Source of the DNA: JAYZAP01 sp964645285
GTDB taxonomy: Bacteria; Pseudomonadota; Alphaproteobacteria; JAAXGF01
Direction of reading: 5' to 3'
Assembly: GCA_964645285.1 (NCBI GenBank)
Contig: CAZYDR010000106.1
Span: forward strand, 1 to 12,551
DNA length: 12,551 nt
This document shows, in pieces, positions 1 to 6,141 of the stretch. The number at the start of each line of letters is the position of its first letter. Position 1 is the stretch's first letter. Made by a program: the position numbers and the translations under genes. Under the pieces are notes generated by a model that searched no databases, was not told where the DNA came from, and saw only the letters and a program-made list of their open reading frames with translations.

Positions 1-533
1 CCGATGTGGCTCAGCAAATAGCCGCCGAGGATCGGCCCGAGGAACATCATCGAGGTGCCCGTGGCGATATCGAAGGTCAGGGCGGTGGCATAACGGCCCG
101 GCCCGGCGATGTCGCCGAGCAGGGTGCGCCTGACCGGGTACTCGACGGTCCAGGCGACGCCGTTGAGAAAGGTCGCGGTTGCCACCTGCCACAGCTCAAG
201 GCGGCCGGACAGGGCAAGCCAGCCCATGATCGCCGCCTGCAAGGCCATGAATCCCAGACCGCAGAGCAGCAATATCTTGCGGTCGATGCGTTCCGCGATC
301 GCGCCGGTGAGCGCGCCGAACAATGCGCCGGGCACCAGATTGGCGAACATCATGGCCGCCACCAGGAACGGCGAATGGGTCTGTTGTTGGGTATAGACGC
401 CGACCACCAGCAACTCGGCCCAATGCACCGCGCCGCCGAAAAACCCGGCGCCCCAGATCGCCACGAAATCGGTCCGGGCGAAGAGCGACCCCAGACGCCT
501 GAACCCGTTCGCGGTGCTCGACACGGCGGTCAT
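1..533 (-). CDS. MFS transporter, N-terminal part (runs off window edge)
   Basis: Inner-membrane major facilitator superfamily transporter, probably an exporter. Only the first 177 codons are in the window; the gene continues beyond base 1. The ATG at 533 opens a frame of hydrophobic segments at about residues 23-46, 55-77, 87-108, 113-133 and 150-175. The short basic loop GAIAERIDRK near residues 78-86 fits the conserved MFS loop between helices 2 and 3. The stretch WTVEYPVRRTLLGDI (about 128-142), followed by a glycine-rich helix, resembles the EntS/MFS_3 type of exporter. The start overlaps the stop of the upstream acetyltransferase gene by four bases (ATGA, 530-533), so the two are very likely co-transcribed and translationally coupled. 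The substrate cannot be told. The family call is firm; the subfamily is an inference from memory of the motif. Confidence 0.85.
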   Translation of the reverse strand, partial: MTAVSSTANGFRRLGSLFARTDFVAIWGAGFFGGAVHWAELLVVGVYTQQQTHSPFLVAAMMFANLVPGALFGALTGAIAERIDRKILLLCGLGFMALQAAIMGWLALSGRLELWQVATATFLNGVAWTVEYPVRRTLLGDIAGPGRYATALTFDIATGTSMMFLGPILGGYLLSHI

Positions 534-1072
534 GGCGGCGGCCTCGCGACCCAGACCAGGCCGCGCCAGGTCCCGACGCGGTCGTTATCGACCGTAAAGT
601 CGCGCGTTATGTCTCGCCGCAGGTTCAACCGCGCCATGACCGCCCGGGACTGGACATTGTCGGGTGATGTGTAGGCGACGACTTCTTTCAAGCCGACGCG
701 GGTGAAGGCGTCGTCCAGGGCGGCCCGGGCGGCTTCGGTGGCATAACCATGGCCCCAGGCGTGGCGATTGAGCCGCCAGCCGATTTCCTCATGGGGGCCC
801 AGCGGGTGTTCGACCCGCCTGGCCACGACGCCGGCATAGCCGAGAAAGCAACCAGTCAGGTCCTCAACCGACCAGCGGCTGAAGCCGAATTGATCGCAGG
901 CCGCCGCGTAGCGGTCGAACTTCTCGTCACTTTCGGCTCGATTGAGGGGGCCGCCAAGATCATGCATGACATCGGGATCGGCGTTCATGGCGGCAAAGGC
1001 CTCACGGTCACTGTCAGGCCAGCAGCGAAGCCGCAAGCGGAGTGTTTCAAGCTGTGTTGGTTGTTCGTGCAT
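530..1072 (-). CDS. GNAT family N-acetyltransferase, RimJ/RimL type
   Basis: Acetyl-CoA-dependent N-acetyltransferase of 180 residues (usual length for the RimJ/RimL-like group), cytoplasmic. The N-terminus LETLRLRLRCW is the typical first strand. The acetyl-CoA binding loop reads IGWRLNRHAWGHGYATEAAR, and a late helix follows N-V-Q-S-R-A-V-M. The frame is open far upstream through the antisense of the neighbouring gene, but protein-like sequence begins here. The start chosen is ATG 1072, with GGAAGAGA about 13 bases upstream. An ATG at 1102 would add ten residues but has no ribosome binding site. The stop overlaps the MFS start (ATGA), suggesting an acetyltransferase/efflux pair, perhaps for detoxification. 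The protein resembles the one at 3681-4229 along its whole length, so the two are probably paralogues. Substrate unknown: ribosomal protein, other N-terminus or small amine. Confidence 0.88.
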   Translation of the reverse strand: MHEQPTQLETLRLRLRCWPDSDREAFAAMNADPDVMHDLGGPLNRAESDEKFDRYAAACDQFGFSRWSVEDLTGCFLGYAGVVARRVEHPLGPHEEIGWRLNRHAWGHGYATEAARAALDDAFTRVGLKEVVAYTSPDNVQSRAVMARLNLRRDITRDFTVDNDRVGTWRGLVWVARPPP

Positions 1073-1106
1073 GGTTGTCGGCCATTCTCTTCCAATCGAC
1101 ATATTA

Positions 1107-1136
1107 GATCGGCTTGCGATCGTACGGGATCGTATG
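1107..1136. repeat. Three GATCG boxes at helical-turn spacing in a divergent promoter region
   Basis: In the 126-bp gap between the divergent acetyltransferase and monooxygenase genes, GATCG occurs at 1107, 1118 and 1128, spaced 11 and 10 bases. The last two extend to a direct repeat (GATCGTACG and GATCGTATG). Boxes on one face of the helix could be an operator. This is inference only; no regulator gene is adjacent. Confidence 0.3.
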
Positions 1137-1198
1137 TCTCTGTCACATGACCCTGTATTGTTGGTAAATGACTCGAAGACAACAACGGAGAGCGATTC

Positions 1199-2155
1199 AT
1201 GGCAGAACAAACCACCCGGCCGGCCAAGATTGGCCTTATGTTGCCGCACATGGAAAAGCCCGACGGCCAGCGCAGTTGGGCGCAGATCCGTGAAATGGCG
1301 GAACTCGCCGAAGCCATCGGTATGGACTCGGTGTGGGTGGTTGATCACTTTCTCTTCAAGCTCGACAACGACGATCCGCCGCGCGGCATCTGGGAATGCT
1401 GGTCGCTGATCTCGGCGCTGGCGGCCTGCACCAAGACCGTCGAGCTCGGCACTCTGGTGCTCGGCACCGGGTTCAGGAATCCCGCCCTGCTGGCGAAGAT
1501 GGCGGATACCGTCGACGAAATCAGCGGCGGGCGGCTGATACTGGGTCTGGGCGCGGGCTATCACAAGTTCGAGTACGACGCGTTCGGCTTTCCGTGCGAC
1601 AACAAATTCAGCCGCTTCGAGGAAGCTCTGAAAATCATCCACGGCCTGCTGCGCGACGGCCACATCGACTTTGAGGGCCGGTTCTACAGCGCCCGCGACT
1701 GCGAATTGAAACCGCGCGGCCCGCGGCCCGAAGGTCCGCCTATCCTGATCGGCAGCATGGGCCACAAGATGCTGCGGCTGCTCGGCCGCTACGCCGATCA
1801 GTGGAACGGCTTCTGGGACTATGCCGGCAATAGTCCCGGGTAGCTCGCCGAGGTCCGGGCGCTGATCGACGAGGCCTGCGTCGAAGTCGGCCGCGATCCG
1901 GCAACACTGGCCCGCACGGTCACCGTGCTGATGGCCGACGACAGTCCCAATCCTTATTGGAAAGACTCGCCGTCCGACAACGCCAATCAGCCGCTCACGC
2001 CACTGATGCTCAACGACGCACCCGCCGACCTCGCTCAATCACTGCGGGGGTTTGTCGCCGAAGGCGCGTCGCACATTCAGATTCACCTGGACCCGACGAC
2101 GTCGCAAACCATCGAGCGGCTGGCGCCGGTGCTGGAGGCTCTGGACGCGGGTTAG
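1199..2155 (+). pseudogene. LLM-class flavin-dependent oxidoreductase interrupted by in-frame TAG
   Basis: Bacterial-luciferase-like (LLM) monooxygenase, a TIM-barrel enzyme that uses reduced FMN or F420. ATG 1199 is preceded by GGAG eight bases upstream. Residues 1-214 carry the family pattern: IGLMLPHME strand (11-19), SVWVVDHF (44-51), ELGTLVLGTGFRNPALLAK (82-100), DEISGGRLILGLGAGY (106-121), a helix with FSRFEEALKI (137-146), and ILIGSMGHKMLRLLGRYAD (182-200). Codon 215 (1841-1843) is TAG. The same frame then continues as plausible protein for another 103 residues (LAEVRALIDEACVEVGRDP onward) to a TAG at 2153-2155. Together this makes a normal family length of about 318 residues. No frameshift is needed, and one base change (for example CAG to TAG) would explain it. 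No start with a ribosome binding site is visible after the TAG. It is either a recent pseudogene, a read error, or suppressed. If translated only to 1843, the barrel lacks its last strands. Confidence 0.82.
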
Positions 2156-2163
2156 ATGGATCG

Positions 2164-2631
2164 CTAGAAGATTCCGGCGTCAAGACCGGCGGCCATGGCG
2201 GCCCCGAGATCGCGGCATTGATCGATGAAGTCCGCCTGCCAGTCGCCACGAAAGATGACCGCTTCCTGAACCGGCCGCCAGCGCAGGCCGGTGGTGATGG
2301 TCTCGACGCTGCGCCGGGTTCCGGTGCCGTCGTGGCCGGCGCGCACGTAGAGGCAATAGGGCAGGCCCTGGGTCTTCTCCAGGCAGGGGTAGTAGCTGCG
2401 GTCGAAGAAGTCCTTGAGGGCGCCGCTCATGTAGCCGAGGTTCTCGGTGGTCCCGAGAATGATCGCGTCCGCGGCCAGCACATCGTCCGGCCCGGCGTCG
2501 AAGGGTTTGAGCGCCACCACATCAATGTTGCCGCCATCGTCCGACCGCGCCCCTTTGAGCGCCGCATCGCGTAGCTCGGTGGTATGGGTCGACGGGATAT
2601 GGGCAACGATAAGGAGTCGTTTTTTGGTCAT
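2164..2631 (-). CDS. Flavodoxin-fold NAD(P)H-dependent FMN reductase-like protein
   Basis: A 155-residue flavodoxin-like protein, expected to bind FMN and pass electrons from NAD(P)H; cytoplasmic. The first strand and phosphate-binding loop read RLLIVAHIPSTHTTEL (5-20). The isoalloxazine-binding segment is IILGTTENLGYMSGALKDFF (57-76), the signature of the NADPH-dependent FMN reductase group. A third segment, VRAGHDGTGTRRSVE (96-110), lies where the family has its next flavin-contacting loop. The ATG at 2631 has no strong Shine-Dalgarno, but a TATACT element (2647-2642) lies just upstream. The gene converges on the LLM oxidoreductase, with eight bases between the stops. Reduced-flavin supply to that enzyme is conceivable but not shown, because the genes are not co-transcribed. 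The TAG stop is backed by an in-frame TAA four codons on. Confidence 0.85.
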   Translation of the reverse strand: MTKKRLLIVAHIPSTHTTELRDAALKGARSDDGGNIDVVALKPFDAGPDDVLAADAIILGTTENLGYMSGALKDFFDRSYYPCLEKTQGLPYCLYVRAGHDGTGTRRSVETITTGLRWRPVQEAVIFRGDWQADFIDQCRDLGAAMAAGLDAGIF

Positions 2632-2660
2632 GACGCCGGCGAGTATAGCGCCGGCGGACC

Positions 2661-2680
2661 TTGGTTGGAGCCTCCAATCC
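2661..2680. promoter_or_regulatory. Inverted repeat in the divergent flavodoxin/GFA gap
   Basis: TTGGA-GCC-TCCAA (2665-2677) sits in the middle of the 80-bp gap between two divergent genes, next to a weak promoter candidate for the plus-strand gene (TTGGTT at 2661, TAGAGT at 2683, 16-base spacer). The position fits an operator overlapping a promoter, as used by MerR-type regulators. The arms are only five bases, so this is a suggestion. Confidence 0.28.
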
Positions 2681-2711
2681 TGTAGAGTAGACTGATTGAA
2701 GGAGGGCGATC

Positions 2712-3161
2712 ATGGGCGACAAACCTGAAACAGGGGCCGGCGGCTGCCTGTGCGGCGCGGTGCGTTTCGAGGCTTCGGGAGAACCCGTGGTCACCGGCCA
2801 TTGCCACTGCGCTGATTGCCGGCGGCACAACGGCGCGGCGCTTGTCACCCTGGTCATATTCGAGGCCGACAAGGTGCGGTTCACCAAAGGCGAGCGCAAG
2901 ATCTACCGGTCATCGCCAGGGGTCGGGCGCGCCTTCTGCGACCAATGCGGCACCCCGCTGACCATTGAGAGCAACAAGGATGACCCCCGGACCGTCGAAT
3001 TCCATATCAGCACCTTCGATAACCCCGACGTCTATGTCCCCACCCTGCACTGGTACCATGGTCGGCGGATCGCCTGGTTCGACTCCGCTGACGACCTGCC
3101 GCGTTATAACGAAATGGATGATGAAGAACCCTACCGGCACGGCCCGGCGACTAACGAATAG
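2712..3161 (+). CDS. GFA family zinc protein (glutathione-dependent formaldehyde-activating enzyme-like)
   Basis: A 149-residue protein of the GFA/CENP-V zinc fold. All seven expected cysteines are present: GGCLCGAVRF gives C12 and C14, HCHCADCRR gives C31, C33 and C36, and FCDQCGTPL gives C76 and C79. By analogy with the founding enzyme of Paracoccus, C12/C14/C76/C79 would hold the structural zinc and C31/C33/C36 the site that binds glutathione or a second zinc. The founding activity is S-hydroxymethylglutathione formation from formaldehyde, but most family members have not been shown to do this, so the role stays open. ATG 2712 follows GGAGGG with ideal spacing. The gene converges on the acetyltransferase at 3163-3684 with one base between the two TAG stops. 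Confidence 0.9.
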   Translation: MGDKPETGAGGCLCGAVRFEASGEPVVTGHCHCADCRRHNGAALVTLVIFEADKVRFTKGERKIYRSSPGVGRAFCDQCGTPLTIESNKDDPRTVEFHISTFDNPDVYVPTLHWYHGRRIAWFDSADDLPRYNEMDDEEPYRHGPATNE

Positions 3162-3162
3162 A

Positions 3163-3684
3163 CTACCCGGGCGTCGGCAACGCCATCACCATGTGGATAT
3201 CGTCGGGTTCCATTTCCAGCAACTCGGGCAAAGGATTGTCGGTAGGGCGAAACCCCAGGCTGCCATAGAACGCCACCGTACCTCTTGTCGGCGTTGCGGT
3301 GAGGTAGAGACTGGTGATTGGTTCGCCTTTCGCATGGGCGAACAACGTCTCGGCGAGCCGCCGTCCGATACCCTGGCGGCGATAGGTGCTGCTGACGTGC
3401 AGAAGCGAGAACTGGCCCACGCCCGGCGCAACATTTGGCCGGTAGCCGCAAAATCCGACAAGCCGTTCACCGTCAAACGCGCCCCACAGGGCACAATCAT
3501 CCCGCAGAAACAGGTCCCACTCCTCGATCATTTCCGGGACGGACCATGGCGGGGCGTTCCACTCAACGTCAAAGGGTTCGAGTTCGTCGCCGATCTGGCG
3601 ATAGGCCTTCGCCACGTGCTCCGTGCGGTCGACCTCGGCGATACGCTCTATCTCGGAAAGCTTCATTCGGCGGTAGGTAATCAT
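3163..3684 (-). CDS. GNAT family N-acetyltransferase
   Basis: A 173-residue acetyl-CoA-dependent acetyltransferase, cytoplasmic. Motif A is clear: VGQFSLLHVSSTYRRQGIGR (about 89-108), with the R-R-Q-G-I-G-R pyrophosphate loop, followed by a helix and then AFYGSLGFRPT (motif B). The N-terminal part, ITYRRMKLSEIERIAEVDRT, is the usual first strand and helix. The C-terminal MEPDDIHMVMAL closes the sheet. It differs from the two RimJ/RimL-like GNATs in this window and belongs to the general acetyltransferase_1 group. Its ATG overlaps the stop of the preceding GNAT gene (ATGA at 3681-3684), so translation is probably coupled. Its place behind typA suggests co-expression with the translation apparatus, but the substrate is unknown. 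The TAG stop is followed by another in-frame TAG three codons later. Confidence 0.9.
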   Translation of the reverse strand: MITYRRMKLSEIERIAEVDRTEHVAKAYRQIGDELEPFDVEWNAPPWSVPEMIEEWDLFLRDDCALWGAFDGERLVGFCGYRPNVAPGVGQFSLLHVSSTYRRQGIGRRLAETLFAHAKGEPITSLYLTATPTRGTVAFYGSLGFRPTDNPLPELLEMEPDDIHMVMALPTPG

Positions 3685-4229
3685 GTGCCTTGGTCTGGTT
3701 TGCTAATCCTGTACAGCACATGGGGCCGTTGCGGATGGCCGATGGGAACCTCCGGGCATTCGAAGTCGCCGTCAGGGTCCCGTGTCATACCGATGCGCTC
3801 CATCACGGCGGTGGACCGGAGATTGCCTTGCGTTGTGAAGGAAACGAGCTCACGACATCCGAGTTCGGTAAAGCCGTGGCCGAGGCAGGCTTTCGCCGCC
3901 TCGCTGGCGAAGCCTTGGCCCCAGGCATCGAACGCCAACCGCCAGCCAATTTGCATGGCCGGGGCGAACGCCGCCTGGAACCCGACCCCGGAAAGGCCGA
4001 CGAATCCGATAAAGCCGCTGGTGGCCTTGACCTCTACCGCGTAGAAGCCGAAGCCGTCGTGATCCAGGCCGTGCTGGATGCGCTCGGCGAACATATTTGA
4101 CCGGTCGCGGCTGGAGATGGCTGGAAAATGCTCCATGACGCGCGCGTCGGTGTTCAGGGCCGCGAACGGCTCATAGTCGTCTAACGTCCAATCTCGCAAC
4201 AGCAGCCTGTCAGTTTCGAGATGGATCAT
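3681..4229 (-). CDS. GNAT family N-acetyltransferase, RimJ/RimL type
   Basis: A 182-residue cytoplasmic acetyltransferase with the RimJ/RimL-like pattern: IHLETDRLLLRDW at the start, FAALNTDARVMEHFP, and the acetyl-CoA loop IGWRLAFDAWGQGFASEAAK. The closing segment is GNLRSTAVMERIGM. Family members acetylate N-termini of ribosomal proteins or small amines. ATG 4229 has AGGA six bases upstream. It lies 15 bases behind the typA stop on the same strand and overlaps the next GNAT by ATGA, so it is the middle gene of a likely typA-GNAT-GNAT operon. It is clearly similar to the GNAT at 530-1072, sharing the LET-RL-LR start, IGWRL--AWG-G and S-AVM-R elements, which suggests an old local or dispersed duplication. 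Substrate undetermined. Confidence 0.9.
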   Translation of the reverse strand: MIHLETDRLLLRDWTLDDYEPFAALNTDARVMEHFPAISSRDRSNMFAERIQHGLDHDGFGFYAVEVKATSGFIGFVGLSGVGFQAAFAPAMQIGWRLAFDAWGQGFASEAAKACLGHGFTELGCRELVSFTTQGNLRSTAVMERIGMTRDPDGDFECPEVPIGHPQRPHVLYRISKPDQGT

Positions 4230-4244
4230 TGGTGATCCTGGCTC

Positions 4245-6068
4245 TTACGCCCCCACCGCCATGCGGCTGGCGCGTTTGCGCTCGTGGGGGTCGAGATAGC
4301 GCTTTCTCAGGCGGATGCTGTCGGGGGTGACTTCGACCAACTCGTCGTCCTCGATGTAGGCGATGGCCTGCTCCAGGGACATCTTGCGCGGCGTAATCAG
4401 GCGCACCGCGTCGTCGGTGCCCGAGGCGCGCACATTGGTCAGTTGCTTGGCCTTGAGCGGGTTGACCTCGAGGTCCTGGCCGCGGCTGTTCTCGCCGATG
4501 ATCATGCCGGCGTAGACCAGCACGCCGGAGGTAATGAACATGGCGCCGCGGTCCTCCAGGTTCATCAGGGCGTAGGCGACGCTCTTGCCGGCGTTGCCCG
4601 AGATCAGCACGCCGTTGCGCCGCCCCGGCACGGATCCGGCGTAGGGGGCGTATTCGCGGAACACCCGGTTCATGACGCCAGTGCCCCGGGTCTCGGTGAG
4701 GAAGTCGCCGTGGTAGCCGATCAGCCCCCGCGACGGCGCCACGAAATGGAGACGCTGCTTGCCGCCGCCCGATGAGCGCATGTCCTCGAGCCGGCCTTTA
4801 CGCTTGGCCAGGGCCTTGACCACGGTGCCGGAATACTGCTCGTCGACATCAACCAGCACGTCCTCATAGGGCTCCAGGGTCTGGCCGCTGTCGGGGTCGT
4901 CGCGGGTGATTACCCGGGGGCGGCCGATGGACAGCTCGAAGCCTTCGCGGCGCATGGTCTCGATAAGCACGCCGAGCTGCAGCTCGCCGCGCCCGGCGAC
5001 CTCGAAGGCGTCGCTGCCGCCGGTCTCGCGCATATGGATCGAGACGTTGCCCTCGGCCTCGGCCATGAGGCGGGCGCGGATCATGCGCGATGTCACTTTC
5101 TTGCCGGAGCGGCCGACCAGGGGGGAATCGTTGATCGAGAAGATCATCGCCAGGGTCGGCGGGTCAACCGGCTCGGCCGGCAGGCTGTCGCCAACTACCA
5201 GGTCGCACAAGGTGTCGGACACGGTTGCCGCGCCGAACCCGGCAATCGCGACGATGTCGCCGGCCGAGGCGCTATCCACACCATCGCGGGCGAGGCCGCG
5301 AAACGCCAGTACCTTGGTGACACGGGTTTGTTCGATGGGCTCGCCGTGGCGGTTGAGGGCCTTCATGGTCATGCCCGGCGAGACCGATCCGGAAAGAATG
5401 CGGCCGGTCAGCACCCGGCCGATGAACGGGTCGTTCTCCAGGGTGGTGACCAGCATGCGGAAGGGGCCGCCGTCAGCCACGTCCGGGGCCGGCACGCGGG
5501 CAACTACGGTGTCGAACAGGGCCTCCATGTCGCCGTCGCGGGCTGCTGAATCCTCGCTCGCCCAGCCTTCCTTGGCCGAGGCGAAGAGCACCGGGAAGTC
5601 GAGCTGCTCGTCGCTGGCTTCAAGTGCCACGAACAGATCGAAGACTTCGCCGTGAACTTCGTCGGGCCGGGCGTCGGGCTTGTCCACCTTGTTGACCACG
5701 ACAATCGGCTTGAGACCGAGCGCCAGGGCCTTGGCGGTGACGAACTTGGTTTGCGGCATGGGGCCTTCCGAGGCGTCGACCAGCAGCAGTACGCCATCGA
5801 CCATGCCGAGGATGCGCTCGACCTCGCCGCCGAAGTCGGCGTGGCCCGGGGTGTCGACGATGTTGATGCGGGTCTCGCCCCATTCCACCGAGGCGCATTT
5901 GGCCAGGATGGTAATACCGCGCTCGCGCTCCAACTCGTTGCTGTCCATGACCCGCTCGGCGACCTCCTGATTGGCGCGGAACAGGCCGCTCTGGCGCAGC
6001 AGGGCATCGACCAGTGTGGTCTTGCCGTGGTCAACATGGGCGATGATGGCGATATTGCGAATATTCAC
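4245..6068 (-). CDS. typA: Ribosome-associated translational GTPase TypA/BipA
   Basis: GTPase of the elongation-factor family that binds the ribosome and helps 50S assembly and stress or cold adaptation; cytoplasmic. At 607 residues it has the length of the E. coli protein. G1 is AHVDHGKT (10-17), the switch region is RERGITI (48-54), G3 is DTPGHADFGGEVER (72-85), G4 is NKVDK (126-130) and G5 is SAKEGWA (164-170). An EF-Tu-like domain 2 follows (about 205-290, with GRVLTGRILSG), then EF-G-like domains III and V (about 305-480) and the TypA-specific C-terminal domain (RGLIGYHGDF, SGVLVYAGMIIGENSR, LTNVRASGTDD). The start is GTG at 6068, with AGGGA eight bases upstream; no in-frame ATG fits better, as the protein begins directly with the conserved NIRNIAIIAHVDHG. 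The stop is TAA. Two GNAT genes follow closely. Confidence 0.98.
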   Translation of the reverse strand: MNIRNIAIIAHVDHGKTTLVDALLRQSGLFRANQEVAERVMDSNELERERGITILAKCASVEWGETRINIVDTPGHADFGGEVERILGMVDGVLLLVDASEGPMPQTKFVTAKALALGLKPIVVVNKVDKPDARPDEVHGEVFDLFVALEASDEQLDFPVLFASAKEGWASEDSAARDGDMEALFDTVVARVPAPDVADGGPFRMLVTTLENDPFIGRVLTGRILSGSVSPGMTMKALNRHGEPIEQTRVTKVLAFRGLARDGVDSASAGDIVAIAGFGAATVSDTLCDLVVGDSLPAEPVDPPTLAMIFSINDSPLVGRSGKKVTSRMIRARLMAEAEGNVSIHMRETGGSDAFEVAGRGELQLGVLIETMRREGFELSIGRPRVITRDDPDSGQTLEPYEDVLVDVDEQYSGTVVKALAKRKGRLEDMRSSGGGKQRLHFVAPSRGLIGYHGDFLTETRGTGVMNRVFREYAPYAGSVPGRRNGVLISGNAGKSVAYALMNLEDRGAMFITSGVLVYAGMIIGENSRGQDLEVNPLKAKQLTNVRASGTDDAVRLITPRKMSLEQAIAYIEDDELVEVTPDSIRLRKRYLDPHERKRASRMAVGA

Positions 6069-6110
6069 GAGTAAGTCCCTCGGGCGCGGGCAAATCCTCG
6101 CGCCACGTAT

Positions 6111-6133
6111 AAAAAATCAGTCCGGAATTCCGG
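6111..6133 (-). terminator. Weak terminator candidate after the GMC oxidoreductase gene
   Basis: Downstream of the GMC gene stop on the minus strand is the perfect 12-base palindrome CCGGAATTCCGG (6133-6122), then five bases and a run of six T (6116-6111). The stem is only four GC pairs around AATT, so termination would be weak and read-through into typA, 73 bases away, is possible. Confidence 0.25.
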
Positions 6134-6141
6134 GGCCGCGC

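Noticed and set aside
530..2038. A 502-codon minus-strand open frame covering the acetyltransferase and the whole antisense of the LLM gene
   Set aside because: Only its last 180 codons look like a protein family. The rest is the antisense shadow of a clear plus-strand gene in GC-rich DNA, with low-complexity His/Arg/Gly-rich content.
2965..4044. A 359-codon plus-strand open frame opposite the two GNAT genes
   Set aside because: It overlaps the GFA gene in another frame and lies antisense to two well-supported acetyltransferases; its translation shows no family motif.
6107..6141. A sigma70 promoter for typA at the TATAC next to the T-run
   Set aside because: No acceptable -35 element lies 16-18 bases upstream on the minus strand.
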